Source of the DNA: Dehalococcoidia bacterium
GTDB lineage: Bacteria > Chloroflexota > Dehalococcoidia > JACPQF01
Direction: 5' to 3'
Length of the DNA: 5,644 bases
Assembly: GCA_030650265.1 (NCBI GenBank)
Contig: JAUSEJ010000352.1
Coordinates: 1-5,644, forward strand
This document shows, piece after piece, positions 1-4,437 of this stretch. The notes under the pieces are model-generated. The model searched no databases. It had not been told where the DNA came from and saw only the letters and a program-made list of their open reading frames with translations. Within the stretch, counting starts at the first letter, position 1; every line of letters begins with the position of its first letter. A program made the translations under genes and the position numbers.

Positions 1-6
1 CTTGGG

Positions 7-639
7 TTGAACGCTTTAACAAAGCCGTTCGACTATATCCGGCTGAATGGGCAGCTAACACTCTATGCCACGAAGACGGCGACGGACCAACTCGCAAAGG
101 CGGGCGGGCTGAGTCTGCGAATGGTGAAGACCGAACGGGTAGAAGACATCTACATGGTTTGGGCAGAGGCCACAGACACCACCGGCAGGGCGGTAACAAA
201 CGTCGGCGCCGTCACCGTCGGCAACCTCAAAGGCGACGCACTCGCAAACGCCATGATGAAGGCGCTAACCAAGGCATACCGGCGCACCACGCTATCGTTT
301 GTCGGCCTCGGCTGGCTAGATGAAACGGAGATCGAAACCATCCGGGGCGCTCAGACCGTCGTAGTGGCGGCCACCGGCGAGATCATCGACGGAATCCCGC
401 CAGCGGACGCAGCACGAAGGGCGGCGCTACTGGCGACCATCGCTGAGGCCGCGCACTCCCTGCTGATTGCACCGGCGCAACTCCACAAGGACGCCTCGAA
501 GAAGGACGGCGTGGAATCCTACTACGACGCCAGCATACCCTATCTGGAGGCTCTGGCGAAGAGGCTGACGGACCAGGTGGCGGCATCGGCCAAGGCGGCG
601 GCGACGGATAACGCGCCGAAAGAGGAGAGCAGCCTATAG
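7..639 (+). CDS. Phage single-strand-annealing-like (possibly Rad52-type) recombination protein, 5' end uncertain
   Basis: The reading frame is open to the left window edge. The first in-frame start seen is TTG at 7, without a visible ribosome binding site, so the true start may lie outside. The product from TTG is 210 residues. The N-terminal half is a mixed alpha/beta domain. It contains a conserved-looking stretch at residues 72-111: GNLKGDALANA, then KALTKAYRRTTL, then GLGWLDETEIETI. I associate this pattern (KA.RR..L...GLG.LDE) with small phage proteins thought to be Rad52-like annealing proteins acting on single-stranded DNA. That link is from memory and is an inference. The C-terminal part (about 130-210) is alanine-rich, helical and charged, ending KEESSL, as in many acidic-tailed ssDNA partners. 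No nuclease or ATPase motif is seen. The family recognition is moderate; the function is less sure than the gene call. Confidence 0.75.
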   Translation: MNALTKPFDYIRLNGQLTLYATKTATDQLAKAGGLSLRMVKTERVEDIYMVWAEATDTTGRAVTNVGAVTVGNLKGDALANAMMKALTKAYRRTTLSFVGLGWLDETEIETIRGAQTVVVAATGEIIDGIPPADAARRAALLATIAEAAHSLLIAPAQLHKDASKKDGVESYYDASIPYLEALAKRLTDQVAASAKAAATDNAPKEESSL

Positions 640-660
640 CACGCTAACACGGCACAACCA

Positions 661-688
661 GGGGGCCGTGACACAAGACACGGCTCCC
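661..688 (+). other. Strong hairpin downstream of the annealing-protein gene
   Basis: Arms 661-670 (GGGGGCCGTG) and 679-688 (CACGGCTCCC) pair over 10 bases with one G-T wobble, around the 8-base loop ACACAAGA. The hairpin begins 21 bases after the stop of the upstream gene. No T tract follows, so it is not a standard intrinsic terminator. It could stabilise a 3' end, pause transcription, or be a processing site. What is seen is the stem; the role is unknown. Confidence 0.55.
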
Positions 689-780
689 GACTATCTGCCT
701 CGGTGCATGGGCATACTCGCTGGAGCGCATGACCAGCGAGAGGGTCGGACGATACCGACGGGGCAGACCGAGACAACCAC

Positions 781-788
781 GAGGAGGG
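781..788 (+). promoter_or_regulatory. Ribosome binding site deciding the TTG start at 795
   Basis: GAGGAGGG lies 6 bases before TTG 795. It is much stronger than anything before the in-frame upstream ATG at 729, which has only a weak GGAG. It therefore favours the shorter 65-residue protein. Confidence 0.6.
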
Positions 789-794
789 ACAGCA

Positions 795-992
795 TTGAGC
801 AGATACAGGACACGGTACAAAGACGCGATGGTGGTCGTGGACGCCAGCAATCTGGAGGCGGCAGCGGCTGAGTTTGTCGCCATACTTGGCGAGGTGGCCT
901 ATCCGATCGAATGCCTATGGGAGGGTGACGAGCCAGAGGACCAGCGACTGAGGCGGCTCGGGGCGATGCGACTGCCGGGGCTCGAGGTATGA
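795..992 (+). CDS. Small protein of unknown function upstream of the C5 methyltransferase
   Basis: A 65-residue product beginning MSRYRTRYKDAMVVVDASN, basic at the start and acidic in the middle (ECLWEGDEPEDQR). I do not recognise it. The TTG start is chosen because of the GAGGAGGG site just upstream. An in-frame ATG at 729 would add 22 residues, rich in Arg and Gly, that look like non-coding translation. The stop overlaps the methyltransferase start in an ATGA (989-992), so the two are probably translated together. The hydrophobic run VDASNLEAAAAEFVAILGEV suggests one helix. No catalytic or metal-binding motif is visible. It might be an accessory to the methyltransferase, but only position supports that. 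Confidence 0.6.
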   Translation: MSRYRTRYKDAMVVVDASNLEAAAAEFVAILGEVAYPIECLWEGDEPEDQRLRRLGAMRLPGLEV

Positions 993-1744
993 CAACGGCG
1001 CTAACGGTTGGCTCATTATTTGCCGGAATCGGCGGAATCGAAAAAGGATTGGAAGATGCAGGCTGCAAGGTTATCTGGCAGGTGGAAAATGACGAATGGT
1101 GTAGACGAGTCCTCACAAAGCACTGGCCCGATGTGCCCAAATACGGCGACATCCGAGAGGTTGACTTCGCCAGTCTTGAGCGACCTGACATCCTCGCCGG
1201 GGGGTGGCCGTGTCAACCATGCTCGGTTGCCGGAAAGCAACTTGGACAGCAAGACGCACGATGGCTCTGGCCTGAGTTCGTCCGAGCCATTCGCATACTA
1301 CGACCCCGATACATCCTCGCTGAAAACGTGCCAGGGTTGCTTCGACGGGCATTCTCAGACGTACTCCGGGACCTGGCCGAGTGCGGGTATGATGCGGAAT
1401 GGACAAGTCTATCAGCGGCGGCGGTTGGCGCCCCGCATATCCGTGAGAGGATTTGGATCGTGGCCTACCCCATCGGCGTCAGACAAACTCAGGACGAGAT
1501 TTTCAGTCGCCAGTCATATACTATGTGCAGCAAACTACAAACGGCGTGGACGGCACAAAACACGAGACTTGCTGCTGGAAATAGCGGACGAGTTTTCCTC
1601 GTTCCCAACCGCGGAGATGGCGGAATGGCTGATGGGTTATCCGGAGACATGGACAGATTTGGCGGACTCGGTAATAGTGTAGTTCCACAATGCGTCCAGG
1701 TCATCGGGGGAATGATTGTTGAACATGCAAGGAGCGGCGAATGA
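989..1744 (+). CDS. DNA (cytosine-5-)-methyltransferase, compact phage type
   Basis: A 251-residue C5 methyltransferase that would transfer a methyl group from S-adenosylmethionine to C5 of cytosine in a specific DNA site. Motifs appear in canonical order. Motif I is LFAGIGGIEKGLEDAG (about residues 10-25). Motif IV is GGWPCQPCSVAGK, with catalytic Cys75. Motif VI is ILAENVPGL (Glu112-Asn-Val). Motif VIII is PHIRERIWIVAY, with Arg152 and Arg154. Motif X is GLGNSVVPQ (226-234). All key residues are present, so it should be active. The segment between motif VIII and the IX/X region is only about 55 residues, so the target-recognition part is unusually small. The ATG at 989 overlaps the previous stop. 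The end overlaps the next ATG (1741), preceded by AAGGAG. Odd feature: a second long ORF occupies the +1 frame across most of the gene. The methyltransferase may serve phage DNA self-protection against host restriction; its specificity cannot be read. Confidence 0.93.
   Translation: MTTALTVGSLFAGIGGIEKGLEDAGCKVIWQVENDEWCRRVLTKHWPDVPKYGDIREVDFASLERPDILAGGWPCQPCSVAGKQLGQQDARWLWPEFVRAIRILRPRYILAENVPGLLRRAFSDVLRDLAECGYDAEWTSLSAAAVGAPHIRERIWIVAYPIGVRQTQDEIFSRQSYTMCSKLQTAWTAQNTRLAAGNSGRVFLVPNRGDGGMADGLSGDMDRFGGLGNSVVPQCVQVIGGMIVEHARSGE
1079..1084 (+). promoter_or_regulatory. Possible internal ribosome binding site for the embedded ORF
   Basis: CAGGTGG-type sequence (AGGTGG) lies 4 bases before ATG 1089 of the +1-frame ORF. 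It sits within methyltransferase codons, so its presence could be chance. It is the best Shine-Dalgarno match near any start of the embedded ORF. A weaker option is ATG 1056. Confidence 0.3.
1089..1682 (+). CDS. Embedded +1-frame ORF inside the C5 methyltransferase (candidate dual-coded protein)
   Basis: This frame is open from TTG 1008 to the TAG at 1680-1682. Choosing ATG 1089 gives 197 residues; TTG 1008 or ATG 1056 would give 224 or 208, and ATG 1131 is also possible. The translation is not shadow-like. It contains YYDPDTSSLKT, then SGTWPSAGMMRNGQVYQ (about 1368-1418), GSWPTPSASD (about 1455-1484), and near the end EWLMGYPETWTDL. From memory, that order (YDPDTSSW.T, WPRSGM.RNG..Y, WPTP.A.D, LMGFP.GWTDL) recurs in phage and bacterial proteins annotated as hypothetical or methyltransferase-related, so the frame itself appears conserved. 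In this locus GMMRNG is encoded by the same bases as GYDAEW of the methyltransferase, and YDPDTSSLKT by those for RPRYILAEN. From about 1450 on, its codons look more like normal coding usage than the methyltransferase frame does. The function is unknown. It might assist or modulate the methyltransferase. Translation is not proven. Confidence 0.5.
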   Translation: MTNGVDESSQSTGPMCPNTATSERLTSPVLSDLTSSPGGGRVNHARLPESNLDSKTHDGSGLSSSEPFAYYDPDTSSLKTCQGCFDGHSQTYSGTWPSAGMMRNGQVYQRRRLAPRISVRGFGSWPTPSASDKLRTRFSVASHILCAANYKRRGRHKTRDLLLEIADEFSSFPTAEMAEWLMGYPETWTDLADSVIV

Positions 1745-2214
1745 CCACAGCGACACAACCGACCCTGACCGACCCGATGGGGCGCAAGGCGTGTTTACAC
1801 GGGCACCACTGGACGCCAGAATCACGGCGTATCGATTGGGTTGGCGTCTGGCATTGCAAGACGTGTCTGCAACTGGCGCAACGGCGGAGCGAGGAGCGGC
1901 GCAAGGCGGGCGGGCCACGGCTACAGCGGCAGGAGCGGGACATACCGGCGCCGAAGGCAGAGGCGGCGCCTGTCGAAGTGCGCTGGCACGTCTACCGGCT
2001 GAACGAGATGGAGCGGGGGTTACCGACGGCGTACATCCTCCGGCTGCTGCAATGGTGGTTTGTTCGCAAAATGCAGCATTCGCCAGAGGTGATCCGGGTG
2101 GCGGCGTCGAGGGCGAAGGCGTTCACGGCGGCGTCGAGGGCGAACCCACGCTGGACCCCGACGATCTTGGGCGACGCCAGCATCGAGGACGATGGCTGGA
2201 TCGGGATGCGATGA
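1741..2214 (+). CDS. Zinc-knuckle phage protein of unknown function
   Basis: A 157-residue product. Near the N-terminus, Cys18-x-x-Gly-His22 followed by WTPE, then Cys39-Lys-Thr-Cys42, forms a C..GH...C..C knuckle. I associate this pattern with small phage DNA-binding proteins and with the zinc site ahead of some HNH nucleases. No HNH catalytic core follows, so a nuclease call is not justified. The middle (45-75) is basic and rich in Arg and Gln. The C-terminal part (80-157) has a hydrophobic helix with LLQWWFVRKMQ and a tail containing a repeated AASRA unit from a 27-base duplication. ATG 1741 overlaps the methyltransferase stop and has AAGGAG at 1728-1733, so coupling is likely. A different-frame ORF (TTG 1716 to 2222) crosses the same bases but is Gly/Ala-rich and looks like a GC shadow. 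The probable role is DNA or RNA binding; this is inference. Confidence 0.75.
   Translation: MTTATQPTLTDPMGRKACLHGHHWTPESRRIDWVGVWHCKTCLQLAQRRSEERRKAGGPRLQRQERDIPAPKAEAAPVEVRWHVYRLNEMERGLPTAYILRLLQWWFVRKMQHSPEVIRVAASRAKAFTAASRANPRWTPTILGDASIEDDGWIGMR
2100..2144 (+). repeat. 18-base direct repeat, 27-base period, in the zinc-knuckle gene
   Basis: GGCGGCGTCGAGGGCGAA occurs identically at 2100-2117 and 2127-2144. The period is nine codons, so the frame is kept and the peptide AASRAxAFT is partly duplicated (AASRAKAFT then AASRANP). The exact identity over 18 bases suggests a recent slippage or tandem duplication. Confidence 0.85.
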
Positions 2215-2218
2215 GGGC

Positions 2219-2247
2219 TTGACATGGGCGGGGAGATCGGGTATTAT
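2219..2247 (+). promoter_or_regulatory. Near-consensus sigma70-type promoter
   Basis: TTGACA at 2219-2224, a 17-base spacer, then TATTAT at 2242-2247. The -35 is a perfect match, the -10 matches five of six, and the spacing is ideal. Transcription would begin at about 2253-2255. The promoter falls in the gap after the zinc-knuckle gene and faces the ParB-methyltransferase. It overlaps ATG 2224, which argues that this ATG is not the translation start of the next gene. It is the clearest promoter in the window. Confidence 0.8.
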
Positions 2248-2298
2248 GGACGTGCTACGGAAGACCAGTTATTTTTTTGTCCAACCGAATACGTTGGG

Positions 2299-2375
2299 AG
2301 CATAGGCTCCGCATTTAGGGCAATAGCTGGTTTCTGTAGCGGCGACTTACTGGCCTTAGATGCGGAGCCTATGCT
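2299..2375. repeat. Perfect 16-base inverted repeat
   Basis: AGCATAGGCTCCGCAT at 2299-2314 is the exact reverse complement of 2360-2375. The arms are 45 bases apart, and similarity continues inward for seven more pairs with two G-T. This is far longer than chance pairing in a short gap. It forms helix 2 of the leader but could also act at DNA level, for example as a protein-binding site. Confidence 0.9.
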
Positions 2376-2380
2376 GTTAG

Positions 2381-2386
2381 AAAGGA
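2381..2386 (+). promoter_or_regulatory. Ribosome binding site deciding the ATG start at 2392
   Basis: AAAGGA, 5 bases before ATG 2392. It supports starting the ParB-methyltransferase here rather than at the in-frame ATG 2224, which sits in the -35 element and has no comparable site. Confidence 0.7.
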
Positions 2387-2391
2387 CGGGC

Positions 2392-3696
2392 ATGATACGA
2401 ATTGATCCAGAGTTCCGATCTCTTATTCCTCCACTTACGGCAGAGGAATACACCGCCTTAGAGACATCGCTCAACAATGAGGGCTGTCGAGATGCACTTG
2501 TAACATGGAAAGGCATACTCCTCGACGGGCACAACCGTTACGAAATATGTGAGAGGAGGGGAATTGCTTACCGTGCTTGCGAAATAGAACTGGCGGAGCG
2601 GCTTGACGCCAAACTATGGATCAGACTGAACCAAGCGGCGAGGCGCAACCTAAGTGACGACCAGCGAGCCATGAACGCAGTTGGCATCATGGAGTTGGAG
2701 TCTGAAAAGGCTATGAGGGAACGGGCAAAGGCGGGGCGGGCCGTTGGGGGCACGGCTTCGCCAGAACAACTACGAGAGCGCTTGGAGGCCACTGCGGTCT
2801 CCAAGCGAGAACCCAAGACACCTAAAGAGCGGACCCGCAAGGCTACAGCGAAAGCAGCAGGTGTCAGTGAGCGCAAAGTGAGGGCGGCCAAGAAACTCAA
2901 GGGCAAGAACCCCGCGCTGGCGGAGCAGGTGGCGCTAGGAACGCTTACGCAGAAACACGCAGACCGTGAGCAACGCCGCCTCGACCAGATCGCACGGGAG
3001 GCGGCAATCGTAGCACAACAGCCAGAAACTCCAGATACACTCTGGGCCTTGACTGGCGATGAGGCCGTTATCAAGTGTGATGCGCTTATTACTGATCCGC
3101 CTTATGGGATTCTGACAGAGATATGGGAACCTAAGGATCTAGGGGCTTTTACTCGTGGTTGGGCGTCCCGATGGGCGACCTCCGGGGCAGATACTGTGTT
3201 AATATTCTGGAGCCAGAGATATTTATTCGAGGGTCGTGAATGGTTTGACGAGGCGTTAACTGGCTATAAATTCCAGCAGCTACTGGTCTGGCATTATGCG
3301 AACAACATGAAGCCGCAAAATCGAATGGGATTTCGAATAACATGGGACCCGATATTCCTTTATCGCCGGATGGCATCATCCAGACAAATTGAGCCGGGGG
3401 CATCTAAGTGGGGTGCTGGCCTGAATGACTTTGATTGTCATGTGGCGGCGGTGCCTCAGACAAACTTTAGCGATGCGGAGTGCAAGGTTCACCCGGCGCA
3501 AAAGCCCGTCTCGGTTATGCGCTGGCTGATAAACGCTACGACAAATCCGGGCGAGTTGGTAGCAGACCCATTTGCTGGATCGGGCACGACGGGCATAGCA
3601 GCCTCTCAGTTGGGGCGGCGGTTCCACGGTATCGAGACAGATACTTCAATGCTGGCAGTAGCAGAGAAACGGATTATATGCTATGGGCGAGTTTGA
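2392..3696 (+). CDS. ParB-like domain fused to class-beta DNA N6-adenine methyltransferase
   Basis: A 434-residue product. Residues 1-90 are a ParB/Srx-like fold: PEFRSLIPPLTAEEY, then ALVTWKGILLDGHNRYEIC, where DGHNRY replaces the ParB GERR box. Residues 90-220 are a charged helical linker with a helix-turn-helix-like stretch (AKAAGVSERKVRAAKKLK). The C-terminal methyltransferase has TDPPYG (about 234-239), HPAQKP (367-372) and DPFAGSGTTG (392-401). The catalytic motif precedes the AdoMet-binding motif, giving the beta-class order. DPPY favours adenine N6 over cytosine N4. The protein would methylate adenine in a specific DNA site. ATG 2392 is chosen because of AAAGGA just upstream and because MIRIDPEF is a natural ParB-domain beginning. 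The frame is open back to 2224, but that stretch is promoter and leader. The gene overlaps the next by 14 bases. ParB-methyltransferase fusions are known in phages; here it may label phage DNA or pair with the nuclease downstream. Confidence 0.92.
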   Translation: MIRIDPEFRSLIPPLTAEEYTALETSLNNEGCRDALVTWKGILLDGHNRYEICERRGIAYRACEIELAERLDAKLWIRLNQAARRNLSDDQRAMNAVGIMELESEKAMRERAKAGRAVGGTASPEQLRERLEATAVSKREPKTPKERTRKATAKAAGVSERKVRAAKKLKGKNPALAEQVALGTLTQKHADREQRRLDQIAREAAIVAQQPETPDTLWALTGDEAVIKCDALITDPPYGILTEIWEPKDLGAFTRGWASRWATSGADTVLIFWSQRYLFEGREWFDEALTGYKFQQLLVWHYANNMKPQNRMGFRITWDPIFLYRRMASSRQIEPGASKWGAGLNDFDCHVAAVPQTNFSDAECKVHPAQKPVSVMRWLINATTNPGELVADPFAGSGTTGIAASQLGRRFHGIETDTSMLAVAEKRIICYGRV

Positions 3697-4213
3697 CAAC
3701 CTCTCGACCGTCCTGTTCCAGCAGAAAATGAAGCCAGCGGCGCTGAGGATTTACGAGCAGATATTTCCGGGCTGTCGATTGGAGGACCTGAGAGAGCAGG
3801 GCGTCAAAGTGCATATCCTAGACCAGGAATTTGCAATAGACTCCTTGATTCATTTGGCGTCGGGACAATGGATAAGCATCCAAGAAAAATATCGCAGAAA
3901 CACGGCGATTAAGTACGCCGACTTTACCCAAGAGTACATGAACGCAGTCGGCACTCCCTACGAATCTCCGGGGGAATGGTTCAAGCTCGGGGCGCAACTG
4001 TACTTTTATGGATGGGCCAACAAAGAGGAAACGTCCTTTGTGGCGTGGGCGCTCATAGACATTGCACGATACAAGGTTTTTGTAGAGGAAAGTGGGGGGC
4101 TAGCACAGATTGGCAGGCTCATACAAAATCAGGCGCATGGTCGAGCATCATTCTATGCCATTCCAATCAAGGCGTTGGAGTCGTGCTTCATCACGGACTA
4201 TAGGAGGCTTTGA
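3683..4213 (+). CDS. Candidate PD-(D/E)XK-fold nuclease coupled to the adenine methyltransferase
   Basis: A 176-residue product. The likely catalytic core is Asp47/Asp53 (LDQEFAIDSLI), then a strand GQWISIQEKYRR with Gln67-Glu68-Lys69. This resembles the D...(E/Q)xK pattern of the restriction-endonuclease-like fold, with Gln in place of the usual acidic residue. It is followed by YADFTQEYMN and GEWFKLGAQLYFYGW. I recall hypothetical phage proteins with similar (F)QEK(F/Y)R...DFT.EY spacing, but no tested function. There is no signal peptide or membrane segment. ATG 3683 lies within the end of the methyltransferase gene (14-base overlap), with only a weak GGA site, so translation probably depends on coupling. 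A nuclease partnered with the methyltransferase would resemble a restriction-modification pair; a recombination or packaging nuclease is an alternative. The fold call is inference from motifs. Confidence 0.72.
   Translation: MGEFDNLSTVLFQQKMKPAALRIYEQIFPGCRLEDLREQGVKVHILDQEFAIDSLIHLASGQWISIQEKYRRNTAIKYADFTQEYMNAVGTPYESPGEWFKLGAQLYFYGWANKEETSFVAWALIDIARYKVFVEESGGLAQIGRLIQNQAHGRASFYAIPIKALESCFITDYRRL
4202..4207 (+). promoter_or_regulatory. Strong ribosome binding site deciding the ATG start at 4213
   Basis: A perfect AGGAGG inside the last codons of the nuclease-like gene, 5 bases before ATG 4213. It favours this ATG over TTG 4210, which would leave only 2 bases of spacing. Confidence 0.75.
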
Positions 4214-4437
4214 TGACAAAGCGTGGAACGGGCATCGACTGCGACGTGTGGCCATGCCTGTCGGATTTGTTTTGCCATGACGTGAGGCAGACACGGCGAG
4301 AGGCGAAGCGGCAGGGCTGGCATTACGTCAAGTGGGTTCGGCGGGACAATGCGGCGGGTGGCGACGTGCGGGTTAGCTATCAGGACATCTGCCCGAAATG
4401 CTGGCCGCAGTGGAAGCGGCTAGAGGGGACGCCATGA
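4213..4437 (+). CDS. Small Cys/His-rich (zinc-binding) protein
   Basis: A 74-residue product starting MTKRGTGIDCDVWPC. Cysteines and histidine sit at about 10, 15, 22 and 23 (CDVWPC, FCHD), and a typical knuckle ICPKCW is near 57-60, so a zinc ribbon built from an N-terminal Cys/His pair and the C-terminal CPKC is plausible. The middle is strongly basic (RQTRREAKRQGWHYVKWVRR), suiting nucleic-acid binding. The start overlaps the previous stop as TGATG, with an AGGAGG upstream; the stop overlaps the next start as ATGA. I do not recognise a family. It could be a DNA-binding accessory or a small regulator; the zinc and DNA roles are inference. Confidence 0.75.
   Translation: MTKRGTGIDCDVWPCLSDLFCHDVRQTRREAKRQGWHYVKWVRRDNAAGGDVRVSYQDICPKCWPQWKRLEGTP

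Larger units (their letters stand above)
2254..2391 (+). promoter_or_regulatory. Structured 5' leader with two interleaved long helices
   Basis: The leader from the predicted transcription start to ATG 2392 can form two long helices. Helix 1 pairs 2254-2273 with 2322-2340: 19 pairs, three of them G-U, and one bulged A at 2264. Helix 2 pairs 2299-2321 with 2353-2375: 23 pairs, the outer 16 perfect, two G-U. A small hairpin (CCAAC 2281-2285 with GTTGG 2293-2297) lies between. Each helix has one strand in the other's loop, so they form either a pseudoknot or competing folds. Only 12 bases (2341-2352) would bridge helix 1 in a full pseudoknot, which favours competing or partial folds. The ribosome site (2381-2386) lies just outside helix 2. 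The leader is poorer in GC than the genes upstream. I match it to no known riboswitch. It could be a regulatory leader, a small RNA, or an inverted-duplication scar. Confidence 0.6.

Noticed and set aside
668..871. A 67-residue + strand ORF from GTG 668
   Set aside because: It starts inside the 661-688 hairpin, and its second half overlaps the better-supported ORF from TTG 795 in another frame. The tail RRDGGRGRQQSGGGSG looks like shadow translation.
1716..2222. A 168-residue ORF from TTG 1716 overlapping the zinc-knuckle gene in another frame
   Set aside because: It is dominated by Gly, Ala and Arg typical of GC-rich off-frame translation, lacks recognisable motifs, and has no ribosome site better than the one serving ATG 1741.
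2224..2391. A 56-residue N-terminal extension of the ParB-methyltransferase
   Set aside because: ATG 2224 lies in the -35 box, no ribosome site precedes it, and the stretch is occupied by promoter and paired leader. ATG 2392 has a good site and a natural domain beginning.
2568..3074. A 168-residue - strand ORF opposite the ParB-methyltransferase linker
   Set aside because: Its Ser/Ala/Arg-rich composition is the mirror of the charged Lys/Arg/Glu/Ala linker codons; it is a shadow.
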